From positions 1 through 33,844 of the forward strand of contig JAGWXN010000004.1 in NCBI GenBank assembly GCA_018969885.1: DNA of 33,844 bases. Direction: 5' to 3'. The notes below the pieces were generated by a model that worked only from the letters and a program-made list of their open reading frames with translations, was not told where the DNA came from and ran no database searches. Every line of letters begins with the position of its first letter. The stretch's first letter is position 1. The stretch is from Betaproteobacteria bacterium. GTDB lineage: Bacteria; Pseudomonadota; Gammaproteobacteria; Burkholderiales; Burkholderiaceae. Made by a program: the position numbers and the translations under genes. This document shows, in pieces, positions 7,150 to 15,760 of the stretch.

Positions 7150-7971
7150 TTAATCGGTGCGCCCCCGCACCGCGCTCATCGCGGTGCGCAGGGTGTCGGG
7201 AACCGTGTCGTCCGTTGGAAGTGAAAGCCTCTCGGCAATCGCTGCACGCGCGGCGCGTGCCGCCTGCTGACGCGTGGCAGGTTCGCTCAGCACGGGTAGC
7301 GGGTGGAGCGCTGCGATGAATCCTGGGGAACCCAGCACGCGCTTCATCGATTCGCCGAAACTCATGTTGCCCGTGAAGTCGATAGCAGCGCTGTACTGGC
7401 CCTGCAGGTCGGTGTAGCGGACTCCCACCGGAATGATGGGCGCTTGCGCGCGCAGGGCGGGTTCGAGCAGGTTGCCATGAAACTGGAGCAGACGCAGCCC
7501 ATCACTGGTGGTGCCTTCCGGGAAGACGGCCACGCGCCGACCTGCCGCCAGCATGCTCTGGATGCGCTCATTGAGCTGATGGACTGCGTGGCGCTTCCCC
7601 CGTTCAATGAAGAGCGTGCCCGCACCGATGACAAGCCGCCCCACCACTGGCCACGATGCGATCTCGATCTTCGCAACAAAGTGCGCCGAGGTGGTGGCCA
7701 GCATCAGAAAAATGTCGATCCAGCTGATGTGGTTCGCGACGATAAGCGCGGGACCTTGAAGCGAGGCAAGCGACTGCGCCCCCTGAGCGGGTTGCTCCAC
7801 CAGCCTGATCCCGCAGGCGCGAAGTAGCCAGCGCGACCAGCGCGCGATGATCCGGTCGCGCCGGGCATAGCTCACCCGCGGGAAGACCACCGCAATCGTA
7901 AGCAGTCCGCCCAGCAATAGCGCGATGGCAAGTGGCGCACGACGCGCGATTCGAAAGGCGGAAGCGATCAA
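7150..7971 (-). CDS. plsC: 1-acyl-sn-glycerol-3-phosphate acyltransferase
   Basis: A 273-residue inner-membrane enzyme that acylates lysophosphatidic acid to phosphatidic acid. One N-terminal membrane segment (about residues 12-32) precedes the acyltransferase motifs: NHISWID (80-86, the HX4D catalytic pair H81/D86), FIERGK (121-126) and FPEGTTSDG (150-158), then PIIPVGVRY. The start appears to be TTG, with AGGGA eight bases upstream as a well-placed ribosome binding site; the next in-frame ATG would remove the membrane segment. It lies 66 bases downstream of apaH on the same strand. In related bacteria plsC follows the pyr cluster, here separated from it by vapBC. Confidence 0.92.
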   Translation of the reverse strand: MIASAFRIARRAPLAIALLLGGLLTIAVVFPRVSYARRDRIIARWSRWLLRACGIRLVEQPAQGAQSLASLQGPALIVANHISWIDIFLMLATTSAHFVAKIEIASWPVVGRLVIGAGTLFIERGKRHAVHQLNERIQSMLAAGRRVAVFPEGTTSDGLRLLQFHGNLLEPALRAQAPIIPVGVRYTDLQGQYSAAIDFTGNMSFGESMKRVLGSPGFIAALHPLPVLSEPATRQQAARAARAAIAERLSLPTDDTVPDTLRTAMSAVRGRTD

Positions 7972-8037
7972 GACTGCGTTCCCTGCGGCAGGAGGGTCGC
8001 GAGGTGGTTGGCGCGTTGCGGGCGCGTGTGAAGGCGG

Positions 8038-8853
8038 TCAGACACCCTGGGCTCCGCAGTCTGGGCACTCCACCTGAATGACTTTGCGATCAGAGAGCCG
8101 GATGGCGCTGAGTTGACGGCCCCAGACACAGCCCGTGTCGATTGCAACCAGATCGGGGCGATTGATGAGGCCAAGCGCCGACCAATGGCCGAACACGATC
8201 GGCGTGTCCGCGGTTCTGCGCCCTGGCGCATCGAACCATGGCATGAACCCGGCGGGCGTTGCGCCGATGCCTTCCTTGGTGGCGAATTCCATCCGGCCGC
8301 TGGCATCGACAAAGCGCATGCGCGTGAGCGCATTGATGACGATCCGCAGCCGCTCGGGGCCGTGCAACGCGTCATCCCATTGCGAGGGTTCGTTGCCGTA
8401 CATCTGGGGAAGAAACGCGAGCCAGTCTGGGCCGGAGAGCACCTGCTGAACTTCAGCCGCAACGGAAAGCGTTTGCGCGACCGACCACTGCGGCAGGACC
8501 CCCGCATGGACCATCAGCCAGCCGTGATCAAAGTGTGCGAGCGGGCGGGTACGGATCCAGTCGAGCAATTGCGCGCGATCGGGCGCGGTCAGGATATCGT
8601 CGTAGGTGTCGGTCCGATGGGGTTTGCGCAGTCCCGCCGCAATCGACAGCAGGTGGAGATCGTGATTGCCGAGCACGGTGGTGATCCGCTCACCCTGACC
8701 AATCACCCAGCGAAGCGTGTCAAGCGAGCGCGGGCCTCGATTGATCAGGTCGCCCGTCAGCCAGAGCGGCGCTTCGGGCGGAAGCTGTTCGACCAGGGAG
8801 AGGAGCGGGTCGAGGCAACCTTGCAGGTCGCCGATGATCCAGGGGGCATGCAT
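8038..8853 (-). CDS. apaH: Symmetrical bis(5'-nucleosyl)-tetraphosphatase
   Basis: A 271-residue calcineurin-type metallophosphatase that cleaves Ap4A to two ADP and can remove Np4-type caps from RNA. The metal-binding signatures are in order: IIGDLQGCLDPL (about residues 6-17), LTGDLINRGPRSLDTL (32-47) and VLGNHDLHLL (60-69), with a later VFGHWSALG and AIDTGCVWG. Length matches the E. coli enzyme (about 280). It starts 15 bases after the sugar transferase stop on the same strand, so it may be read through from that gene. Confidence 0.95.
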   Translation of the reverse strand: MHAPWIIGDLQGCLDPLLSLVEQLPPEAPLWLTGDLINRGPRSLDTLRWVIGQGERITTVLGNHDLHLLSIAAGLRKPHRTDTYDDILTAPDRAQLLDWIRTRPLAHFDHGWLMVHAGVLPQWSVAQTLSVAAEVQQVLSGPDWLAFLPQMYGNEPSQWDDALHGPERLRIVINALTRMRFVDASGRMEFATKEGIGATPAGFMPWFDAPGRRTADTPIVFGHWSALGLINRPDLVAIDTGCVWGRQLSAIRLSDRKVIQVECPDCGAQGV

Positions 8854-8868
8854 GAGCGTGATGGTTGG

Positions 8869-9420
8869 TTAGCCGCGCATCCGGTCGCCGTGGCCGGATC
8901 CAGCGAGGGTCTTGACGATATAGCCCAGATAGGCCGCCACGCCAAGGCGCTCGAGCATCCGGGCATCGGTGTCGGCGAGCAATTCGGGTTCAGACATGTC
9001 GATGCCCTGAACCTGGGCGAGACCGGTGATGCCTGGCCGGGCCCGGAAGACCCCGCGGGCTGCGCGGTCCTGAATCACTTCCTGCTGACTGAACAGGCAT
9101 GGGCGGGGGCCCACCATGCTCATCTCGCCTTTAAGAACATTCCAGAGCTGCGGCAGCTCATCGAGCTTGGTTCTGCGCATCAACGCGCCCAGCGGCGTGA
9201 CCACAGCCGGATCGATCAGGTGCGTAGCCATCGACTCGGTGCCCTGCCGCATGGTGCGAAACTTGATCAGCGTGAAAGGCTGCTGGTGCCGCCCGACGCG
9301 GACCTGAGTGAAGATCGGCGCCCCGGTGTCAAAGTATCCCAGCACCAGAAGGATCAGCAAGACGGGTGCGAAGACGACCAGTCCGATGGCTGCAAGCACG
9401 ACATCGAGAAAACGCAGCAT
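8869..9420 (-). CDS. Initiating sugar-phosphate transferase (PglC/WbaP catalytic-domain type)
   Basis: A 183-residue monotopic phosphoglycosyl transferase that would place the first sugar-1-phosphate on undecaprenyl phosphate. The N-terminal re-entrant hydrophobic helix covers about residues 4-29; KFRTMRQG (53-60) follows, then RRTKLDELPQLWNVLKGEMS (82-101) with the catalytic Asp-Glu dyad D87/E88, VGPRP (103-107) and RPGITGLAQVQG. It is the minimal form without the extra membrane helices of WcaJ-type enzymes. Start ATG at 9420; a longer frame upstream lacks homologous character. Divergently transcribed from the WbpM-type dehydratase, which probably supplies its UDP-sugar. Sugar specificity is unknown. 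Confidence 0.9.
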   Translation of the reverse strand: MLRFLDVVLAAIGLVVFAPVLLILLVLGYFDTGAPIFTQVRVGRHQQPFTLIKFRTMRQGTESMATHLIDPAVVTPLGALMRRTKLDELPQLWNVLKGEMSMVGPRPCLFSQQEVIQDRAARGVFRARPGITGLAQVQGIDMSEPELLADTDARMLERLGVAAYLGYIVKTLAGSGHGDRMRG

Positions 9421-9610
9421 CGGTCTTATCTGATTCCTGGCGTTGGGTTTGAGGCCTGGGCAAAACGGGCGGATTTCGCCCACCGCTTTGCTGGGCATCT
9501 GGGCAGTTTTCCGCGAACGCGCGCTGCGGCGGGTGCGGGCGTGGCGATCGGTCGCAGGAGCGAAGTGTATATTCTTCGGCTGCGCGGCGTTTCCATAGGA
9601 CCATTCACCG
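9421..9610. other. 190-base divergent intergenic region of the polysaccharide locus
   Basis: The gap between the sugar transferase and the dehydratase must contain both promoters. The only AT-rich patch is TGTATATTCTTC at 9566-9577, offering TATATT on the plus strand (9568-9573) and TATACA on the minus strand, but no matching -35 hexamer was found on either. AGGA at 9597-9600 is a distant ribosome binding site candidate for the dehydratase. No repeat or RNA gene is evident. Confidence 0.3.
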
Positions 9611-11539
9611 ATGCCGGTGGCTTCAGTGTTTAATCGGGCGATCACACGACTATTGGGGTTGAGTCGACCAGCCAAGCAGTGGGCCATGATGGGTGTCGAC
9701 CTCATCCTGCTGCTTGCTGCCGCCGCCGCCGCATACTGGCTTCGCATGGGCGAGACCTTCCTCCCCAACGCGGAGCAGTGGCTGCTTATTGTCGCCGCCC
9801 CGCTCATCGCCATTCCGGTGTTTCTGCGCTTCGGCCTGTACCGCTCCATCATTCGCTTTGTCGGTGAACACGCGCTCTGGGCCATTACCAAGGGGATGAC
9901 CCTTGCTGCGGTGCTGTGGGCGGGCCTTGCGTTCCTCACCCAGATGACGGGAATCCAAGGACTGCCGCGTACCGTCCCAGTGCTCTACTGGCTACTGGGA
10001 ACCGGGTTCGTGGTGGCCTCGCGCTTTATCGCCCGCACCCTGCTCTGGATGCCGCTTCACCGGCGCTTTGCGGGGCGCCAGGCGCTGATTTATGGCGCAG
10101 GCACTGCAGGGCGCCAACTCGCGGCCTCGCTTCGAAGGGGGCGCGATCTGTTCCCAGCCGGTTACCTCGACGACGACGCTGCACTGCATGGCAAGGACAT
10201 CAGCGGACTGCGCGTCTATTCCCCGGCTGAGCTGCCGATGCTGATCGAAACCTTCGACATCCGCGATGTGATCGTGACGCTGCCCAACGCCACGCCCGCG
10301 CGCAGACGCGAAGTGGTGACGCTCCTCGAACGCTTCGCGCTGCGGGTACGCATCCTTCCTGCGCTGGCCGATATCGCCTCCGGGCGGCATCTGGTGAGCA
10401 TGATGCGCGAGGTGGACATCAGCGATCTCTTGGGTCGAGACCCTGTCGGTGCTGACCCATCACTCCTCGGTCAATGCGTGACGGGCAAGGTGGTGCTGGT
10501 TACCGGGGCGGGCGGCTCCATCGGTTCGGAAATCTGTCGCCAGGTTTCCGCGCTCAAGCCCTCGCGGCTCATCTTGCTCGAAATGTCCGAGGCGGCGCTC
10601 TATGAGATTGATCGCGTTCTGCGGCCGATTGCCACCTGCGAGGTGCTGAGTCATCTGGGCTCGGTGGGCGATCGCGAACTGGTCAACCGCCTGATGCGCG
10701 ACTACCGTATCCAGAGCGTCTATCACGCTGCTGCCCACAAGCATGTGCCGCTGGTTGAGCAGAATGTGCTCGCGGGCGTACGCAACAACGTGCTTGGCAC
10801 CCAGACGCTGGCGCAGGCCGCGTTTGACCACGGTGTTGAAACCTTTGTGCTCATCTCCACCGACAAAGCCGTCCGACCCGCCAATGTGATGGGGGCGACC
10901 AAGCGATGGGCGGAACTGATCCTGCAGGACTTTGCAAGAAGAGCTCGCGATGAGCACCGGCGCCAGCGTTTCTGCGCCGTCCGGTTCGGCAATGTGCTCG
11001 GCTCGTCGGGGTCGGTCATTCCGCTCTTCAAAGAGCAGATCGCACACGGCGGGCCGGTCACGGTGACGCATGCTGAGGTCACCCGCTATTTCATGTCGAT
11101 CCATGAGGCGGTGCAGCTCGTGATTCAGGCGGGCAGCATGGCGGGCGGCGGTGAAATTTTCCTGCTGGATATGGGTGAATCGGTTCGAATCATTGATCTC
11201 GCACGCAACATGATCCGGCTCGCCGGGCACACCGTGCGCGATGAGAACAATCCGAACGGCGATATAGAAATTGTGATCACGGGGCTGCGGCGCGGTGAAA
11301 AACTCTATGAGGAGCTCACGCTGTCGCAGAGTCAGGTTGAGGGCACTGCGCATCCGAAAATCATGCGGGTGAACGAGCCTGCCGACCTCGCCCGGGTGCT
11401 GAACACCAAGGTGTCGCTACTGATCCAGGGCGTTCGATCCGAGGACGAATCCGCAGTGCGCGACCTCCTCATGTCGACGGCCGGGGCGATTGACCCGGCG
11501 GTCGCCCGCGTGGTCCCCCTCAGACGATTGGCGCAGTGA
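9611..11539 (+). CDS. WbpM/CapD-type UDP-GlcNAc 4,6-dehydratase, membrane bound
   Basis: A 642-residue nucleotide-sugar dehydratase that would convert UDP-GlcNAc to the 4-keto-6-deoxy sugar used for QuiNAc, FucNAc or bacillosamine-type residues. Four membrane helices lie at about residues 24-44, 56-76, 90-112 and 122-142. A first Rossmann-like domain opens with YGAGTAGRQL (161-170). The catalytic SDR domain starts at VLVTGAGGSIGSEI (295-308), with ISTDKAVRPANVMGATKR (415-432) containing the S-M-K triad S416/M427/K431, where Met replaces the usual Tyr as in WbpM. Its C-terminal GLRRGEKLYEEL is conserved. Its last bases overlap the possible GTG start of the next gene. Confidence 0.92.
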   Translation: MPVASVFNRAITRLLGLSRPAKQWAMMGVDLILLLAAAAAAYWLRMGETFLPNAEQWLLIVAAPLIAIPVFLRFGLYRSIIRFVGEHALWAITKGMTLAAVLWAGLAFLTQMTGIQGLPRTVPVLYWLLGTGFVVASRFIARTLLWMPLHRRFAGRQALIYGAGTAGRQLAASLRRGRDLFPAGYLDDDAALHGKDISGLRVYSPAELPMLIETFDIRDVIVTLPNATPARRREVVTLLERFALRVRILPALADIASGRHLVSMMREVDISDLLGRDPVGADPSLLGQCVTGKVVLVTGAGGSIGSEICRQVSALKPSRLILLEMSEAALYEIDRVLRPIATCEVLSHLGSVGDRELVNRLMRDYRIQSVYHAAAHKHVPLVEQNVLAGVRNNVLGTQTLAQAAFDHGVETFVLISTDKAVRPANVMGATKRWAELILQDFARRARDEHRRQRFCAVRFGNVLGSSGSVIPLFKEQIAHGGPVTVTHAEVTRYFMSIHEAVQLVIQAGSMAGGGEIFLLDMGESVRIIDLARNMIRLAGHTVRDENNPNGDIEIVITGLRRGEKLYEELTLSQSQVEGTAHPKIMRVNEPADLARVLNTKVSLLIQGVRSEDESAVRDLLMSTAGAIDPAVARVVPLRRLAQ

Positions 11540-11565
11540 ATCCTCTAGCCTTCCCTCAAGCTCCC

Positions 11566-12960
11566 ATGACATCGACCCTCCATCACCCTGAAATTTTCAA
11601 GGCCTACGATATCCGTGGCATCGTCGATCACACGCTCACCGAGGCGGTGGTCGAGCAGGTGGGCCGGGCGCTGGGGCAGCTTGCGAGCCGCGCTGGCCAG
11701 CGTGAGTTTGTAATCGGTCGCGACGGCCGCCTTTCGGGTCCGCGCCTGTCGGCCGCGCTTGCGCGAGGCATTCTTGCAACCGGTATGGATGTCATTGACA
11801 TTGGCATGGCGCCGACCCCGGTGGTCTATTACGGCACCTTCGAACTGAACACCGGCAACGGCGTTGCGGTGACCGGTAGCCACAACCCGCCCGACTACAA
11901 CGGGCTCAAGATGGTGGTGGGCAAAGACGCCCTTTATGGCGAGGCCATCACCGCGCTTCGCCAGGCTATTGAAAGCGGCGCGCTGTCGGCTGCGCCTTCA
12001 GGTGTTCAAGGCACGCTACGTCAGGTGGACCTCACTGACCGCTATCTCGCCCGCATCACCTCAGATGTTCGTTTGTCCCGGCCGATGAAAATCGCCATCG
12101 ATTGCGGAAACGGTGTGGCGGGTGCCCTCGCGCCGCGGCTCTTTCGCGCGCTCGGCTGCGAGGTCATCGAGTTGTTCTGCGATGTCGATGGCAATTTTCC
12201 CAATCACCACCCCGATCCCGCTCATCCGGAAAATCTGCAGGATCTGATCCGGTGTCTGCGCGAAACCGATGCTGAACTCGGCATTGCCTTTGATGGCGAT
12301 GGTGATCGGCTGGGGGTGGTGACCAAGGCGGGCAACATCATCTATCCGGACCGGCAGCTGATGCTGTTTGCCGCTGATGTGCTGTCGCGTAACCCGGGTG
12401 CGGAAATCATCTACGACGTGAAGTGCAGCCGTAATGTTGCACGCTGGATTCGCGAACATGGCGGGCGTCCCACCATGTGGCGCACGGGCCATTCGCTGAT
12501 CAAGGCGCGATTAAAAGAAACGGGTGCCCCGTTCGCAGGCGAGATGAGCGGGCATCTGTTTTTCAAAGAGCGCTGGTATGGCTTTGACGATGGCCTCTAT
12601 GCCGGTGCGCGACTGCTGGAAATTCTCTCGCGCCACGCCGACCCCTGTGCAGTGCTGGAGGGCTTGCCCGACTCCATCACCACTCCCGAGCTTCAACTCG
12701 CCACCGCTGAAGGGGAGAACCATTCGCTGGTGGATGCTCTCAAGCGCAATGCGCGCTTTCCAACTGGCACCGAGGTCATCACCATCGACGGCATCCGGGT
12801 GGAATATCCCGATGGGTTTGGGCTTGCACGCCCCTCCAACACCACGCCGGTGGTGGTGCTCCGGTTTGAATCCGATACACGTGAGGGGCTGGCGCGGATT
12901 CAGGCCGATTTCAGGCGCGCGATCCTGAGTGAAAAGCCCGACGCGGTGCTACCGTTCTGA
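11566..12960 (+). CDS. Phosphomannomutase/phosphoglucomutase (AlgC type)
   Basis: A 464-residue alpha-D-phosphohexomutase interconverting 6- and 1-phosphates of mannose or glucose for nucleotide-sugar synthesis. In order: KAYDIRG near the N-terminus (12-18), the phosphoserine loop TGSHNPPDYNG (103-113, S105), the metal loop FDGDGDRLG (242-250), the sugar-binding GEMSGH (325-330), and the phosphate-binding RFESDTREG toward the end. The length equals that of Pseudomonas AlgC (463), which favours the ATG at 11566; a GTG at 11536 overlapping the dehydratase stop would add ten residues. It probably forms an operon with the dehydratase and supplies precursors for the polysaccharide. Confidence 0.92.
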   Translation: MTSTLHHPEIFKAYDIRGIVDHTLTEAVVEQVGRALGQLASRAGQREFVIGRDGRLSGPRLSAALARGILATGMDVIDIGMAPTPVVYYGTFELNTGNGVAVTGSHNPPDYNGLKMVVGKDALYGEAITALRQAIESGALSAAPSGVQGTLRQVDLTDRYLARITSDVRLSRPMKIAIDCGNGVAGALAPRLFRALGCEVIELFCDVDGNFPNHHPDPAHPENLQDLIRCLRETDAELGIAFDGDGDRLGVVTKAGNIIYPDRQLMLFAADVLSRNPGAEIIYDVKCSRNVARWIREHGGRPTMWRTGHSLIKARLKETGAPFAGEMSGHLFFKERWYGFDDGLYAGARLLEILSRHADPCAVLEGLPDSITTPELQLATAEGENHSLVDALKRNARFPTGTEVITIDGIRVEYPDGFGLARPSNTTPVVVLRFESDTREGLARIQADFRRAILSEKPDAVLPF

Positions 12961-12961
12961 C

Positions 12962-12976
12962 CGGGCGCAGCGCCCG
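12962..12976. terminator. GC-rich palindrome between convergent mutase and methyltransferase genes
   Basis: CGGGCGC (12962-12968) and GCGCCCG (12970-12976) form a perfect 15-base inverted repeat just after the mutase stop and 22 bases before the end of the convergent methyltransferase gene. There is no T tract on either side, so a role as a bidirectional or factor-assisted terminator is inferred from position only. Confidence 0.35.
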
Positions 12977-12997
12977 TTGCGCGCTGCCCTCCATCGC

Positions 12998-13744
12998 TCA
13001 ATCAAGGCGCAGGGGCTCAGAGAGGTCAACAAGCCCGGTTCCGCTCCAGTGCCCGAACGATGTCAGATCGAGTTTTGGTGAGGCAATCGCGTTCCAGTTG
13101 TCGACCATGTTCACGAACCGGATGTCATCGATCACCAGGATGCGACCGGCGCAGGGCGAGAGCCGCGTGAGTTGTGCGAGCAGGCGTGCTTCGAAGCTGC
13201 CATCTTTCGGCCCATCGAGAAAAATGAATTTTGAGGCGTCGAGCAGGGGCTGGTGAGTTTTGAACTGATCGGGGTCGGCGAGATCGGCAAGGTGCTGGAT
13301 CACCCGGCCGCCGGAGAAGTCGCTGTCGCTGAGATGGCTCTCGAAGTTGCGCCAGGGCACCACATCAAAGGTATGAAGCTGCCCGCGCGCGGCCTGAGCG
13401 AGCGCGAAGGAGCCCATGCCTGTGAACGTGCCGATCTCAACAACGGACTCGGGCTCGAGCAAGGTGACCATCGCTTTCAGCAAGCGATAGTGCTCGCCCG
13501 GATAACGGTTATAAAGCACGCTATCGGGGAGCTCGGGGCGAAAGCCTGTGATTGGGGTGCGCGCTGCGAGCGCAGCGGCCTGGAGCGCGAGATCGATGAG
13601 GGCTTGGGAGGTGGCATGGGTACTGCCTGCCGAGGAAACGACCGATGGCAGCGCATGACCTGCCCGCTCGGGGTGGGCGAGGACCAGACGCGACAGCGCC
13701 TTGTAGAGCTTGCGAACGAGACGTTTGGGTTCAGCGTGTTGCAT
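12998..13744 (-). CDS. Class I SAM-dependent methyltransferase (Methyltransf_24-like)
   Basis: A 248-residue soluble protein with a Rossmann-type methyltransferase core. The SAM-binding loop is VVEIGTFTGMGSFALAQA (101-118), followed by an acidic strand end (HTFDVVPW), then FIFLDGPKDGSFEA and ILVIDDIRFVNMVDNW, the pattern of O-methyltransferases of the Methyltransf_24 group that often modify sugars. The substrate is unknown; its position as the last gene of the six-gene glycan operon, eight bases after the ligase/polymerase gene, suggests it methylates the polysaccharide or its precursor. Confidence 0.75.
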   Translation of the reverse strand: MQHAEPKRLVRKLYKALSRLVLAHPERAGHALPSVVSSAGSTHATSQALIDLALQAAALAARTPITGFRPELPDSVLYNRYPGEHYRLLKAMVTLLEPESVVEIGTFTGMGSFALAQAARGQLHTFDVVPWRNFESHLSDSDFSGGRVIQHLADLADPDQFKTHQPLLDASKFIFLDGPKDGSFEARLLAQLTRLSPCAGRILVIDDIRFVNMVDNWNAIASPKLDLTSFGHWSGTGLVDLSEPLRLD

Positions 13745-13752
13745 CGGACACC

Positions 13753-15030
13753 TTATCGAGGGGACGGCTCAACAGGGCCAGCCAGTCGGGCCTGCACAAG
13801 TACCAGGGCGACGCTGATCACGAGCATCAGCGCGTAGTAGTTGTGAGCCAGATTCACGCTGGTCAGGTTACTGACCGCATGAACAAACAGAATGCCCCAC
13901 ATCTGGAGGGCTGATGCGGGGTAGTGTGGCCTCAGCCTGACCGCCATCATCGCGAGCGCGCCCAGCGGGAGCAGGAAACCAAGAAGCGAGATTACGCCGC
14001 CGTCCATCCCGTGATGCAGATAAGCGTTATGGACATGACCCATGTCCCTCACGTGCCAAAGCGCTGCTGCCTTCGCCTCGGACTCTCCCAGGCCGCTTTC
14101 ATGGATGCGCGCGAGCCGATTCTGCGCGCCGACGCCGATCCAGGGCGACGCTTTGAAGGTTTGCCAGGCGAGGGTGAAGAGATAGACCCGCGCGCCAGTG
14201 GGGGTGTTGTATTGCTGCGTGTCCCGTACCTGCTGAACGCTGGTAACGGCTTCTCGCAGGCGAAGCGGGTCGGCGGGATGGGCGATCGCGATCGCAAGGC
14301 CGATCACGATGGCAAGCCCACTCAGCGCGCTTACGATCAGCACGCGCGCGCGGTTGACGCTACGACGGTACCAGCTGACGAGCAACACTGCGACGCACCA
14401 AACAATCACGGGGTAGACGCCACGCGACTGGCTACCGAGGATGGCGATTGCGCCGCAGAGGACGCCCAGCGCCGCTACTACGCGACTGCGCGCAGATTCG
14501 GTGCTGTCAGCAGCACGAGCCACCAGCAGCGTGATGATGAGGCCCATGGCTGCCGCCCAGGCGATGGCGTGACTGGGTAGTTGTTCGCGTTCATGGGCGA
14601 GTTGCGCCACGACCAGCGCGACCAGGCAGGCGACCGAGAGTGCGACGGTGAGTGCAAGGCTCCCCGTTGCGCTGCGCCTGAAGCGCACCACCCGGGTGAG
14701 CCAATAGGCGGCGAGCGCGCCAGTGACCAGGCGGATCCCTGCGTTGATCTCGGATGAGTACTGCGGATAGAGTTCATTCCAGATGGCTGCGCTCACGATC
14801 CAGAGGGTCAGGCCGAGTGCGGTGGCCACCAGCCAGACGCGGGCGATCTGATCGAGCGCGTCCGCTACCGGCCAGGGGCGTTGCCGAGCCGCGAGGATGG
14901 CGGTGCCGATGAACGTGAGGCCCCATAAGGTGCCTGCGATTTTGGAGTTGAGACTGGACAGCGCGAGCAGGACGAGCGCCACGCCTGCTGCGGCTTGCGC
15001 GGACCGGAATCGGGGCAGCGTTCCGGACAC
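13753..15030 (-). CDS. O-antigen ligase/polymerase family membrane protein (WaaL/Wzy-like)
   Basis: A 425-residue polytopic inner-membrane protein with about ten to twelve hydrophobic segments and a long periplasmic loop (about residues 250-330). In that loop lie ASPWIGVGAQNRLARIHESG and MGHVHNAYLHHGMDGGVISLLG; the HNAYL histidine followed by a membrane helix is the hallmark of the Wzy_C domain shared by O-antigen ligases and polymerases, and the sequence alone does not separate them. GTG start, one base after the FkbM gene stop. Because waaA and core-type transferases are nearby, a ligase joining O-chain to lipid A-core is slightly favoured. Confidence 0.78.
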   Translation of the reverse strand: MSGTLPRFRSAQAAAGVALVLLALSSLNSKIAGTLWGLTFIGTAILAARQRPWPVADALDQIARVWLVATALGLTLWIVSAAIWNELYPQYSSEINAGIRLVTGALAAYWLTRVVRFRRSATGSLALTVALSVACLVALVVAQLAHEREQLPSHAIAWAAAMGLIITLLVARAADSTESARSRVVAALGVLCGAIAILGSQSRGVYPVIVWCVAVLLVSWYRRSVNRARVLIVSALSGLAIVIGLAIAIAHPADPLRLREAVTSVQQVRDTQQYNTPTGARVYLFTLAWQTFKASPWIGVGAQNRLARIHESGLGESEAKAAALWHVRDMGHVHNAYLHHGMDGGVISLLGFLLPLGALAMMAVRLRPHYPASALQMWGILFVHAVSNLTSVNLAHNYYALMLVISVALVLVQARLAGPVEPSPR

Positions 15031-15031
15031 G

Positions 15032-15709
15032 TCAGCCGTCTTGTCGCTGAAAGATTGCCGATTGCCCCATCCGGTCGGTCAGGAGGTACCCGGCATGCTC
15101 CAGGGTGTGGCAGGTGCGCGAGTCGAGCAGCGCGCGAATATCCTTTTGCGCCATCTCGATGCAGAGGACGCGTGGCCGAACCTGCCATTGATCGATGGAC
15201 GCGATTGCGCGCTCATCGAAGCCTTCGATGTCGATGTTGAGCAGATCCAGACCAGCGCCTTCTGGCGCGCCGTAGCGGTTGATGATCTCGGTGATTGAGG
15301 TGCAGGGCACCTGCTCGGTGCGCGTGGTGCCACGCTGTTTAGCGAGCTCTGGATCGCACGTGGCACCGAGGTCGAGCGCCATGTTGGAGTGGAGCGTGAT
15401 GTGGGTCTGGTTCGCGGCGGTGGTGTCATCAACCACAGCGGTCCACAGATTGACGTCGCGCGGGCGTACCCGCTTAAAGAGATCGATCGCCGCGCAGCTG
15501 GCATCAACGTTCACGCCATTCCAGCCCATCAGCCACAGGTAAGCCGTGTTGGATTGCCGGAACGGGTGGTGAGCGCCGATGTCGATGTAGAACCCCGTGG
15601 ACTGCTTGCGCCCGAACAACTTGTGCAGCATCACGTCTTCGCCGTGCTGGCTGAAGTGCACGCGCAGGCTACCCTGGTGAATGAACTGAAAGACTCGCGA
15701 TAGTTTCAT
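15032..15709 (-). CDS. FkbM family methyltransferase
   Basis: A 225-residue SAM-dependent methyltransferase of the FkbM family, which O-methylates sugars or related hydroxyls. The diagnostic start of the domain FSQHGEDVML (19-28) is followed by the SAM-binding YIDIGAHHPF (41-50), WNGVNVDASC, and LLNIDIEGFDERAI (156-169). The N-terminus looks complete, with an ATG at 15709. It sits between a glycosyltransferase (51 bases upstream) and the ligase/polymerase gene (one base downstream), suggesting methylation of a glycan residue. Two methyltransferases in one short operon hint at a multiply or terminally methylated chain. Confidence 0.85.
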   Translation of the reverse strand: MKLSRVFQFIHQGSLRVHFSQHGEDVMLHKLFGRKQSTGFYIDIGAHHPFRQSNTAYLWLMGWNGVNVDASCAAIDLFKRVRPRDVNLWTAVVDDTTAANQTHITLHSNMALDLGATCDPELAKQRGTTRTEQVPCTSITEIINRYGAPEGAGLDLLNIDIEGFDERAIASIDQWQVRPRVLCIEMAQKDIRALLDSRTCHTLEHAGYLLTDRMGQSAIFQRQDG

Positions 15710-15760
15710 GAGAGGGGGCGTTCCGCTGGGCCGTCGCGTTAAGCGCCAGCCTGCGCGCGC

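Noticed and set aside
8113..9633. A 506-codon open frame on the plus strand, antisense to apaH and the sugar transferase gene.
   Set aside because: Its product is rich in Arg, His, Gln and Gly without any domain, and both minus-strand genes beneath it have clear catalytic motifs. Long antisense frames are expected in GC-rich DNA.
10460..11353. A 297-codon minus-strand frame inside the dehydratase gene.
   Set aside because: It mirrors the codon pattern of the well-supported dehydratase, and the translation has no recognisable fold.
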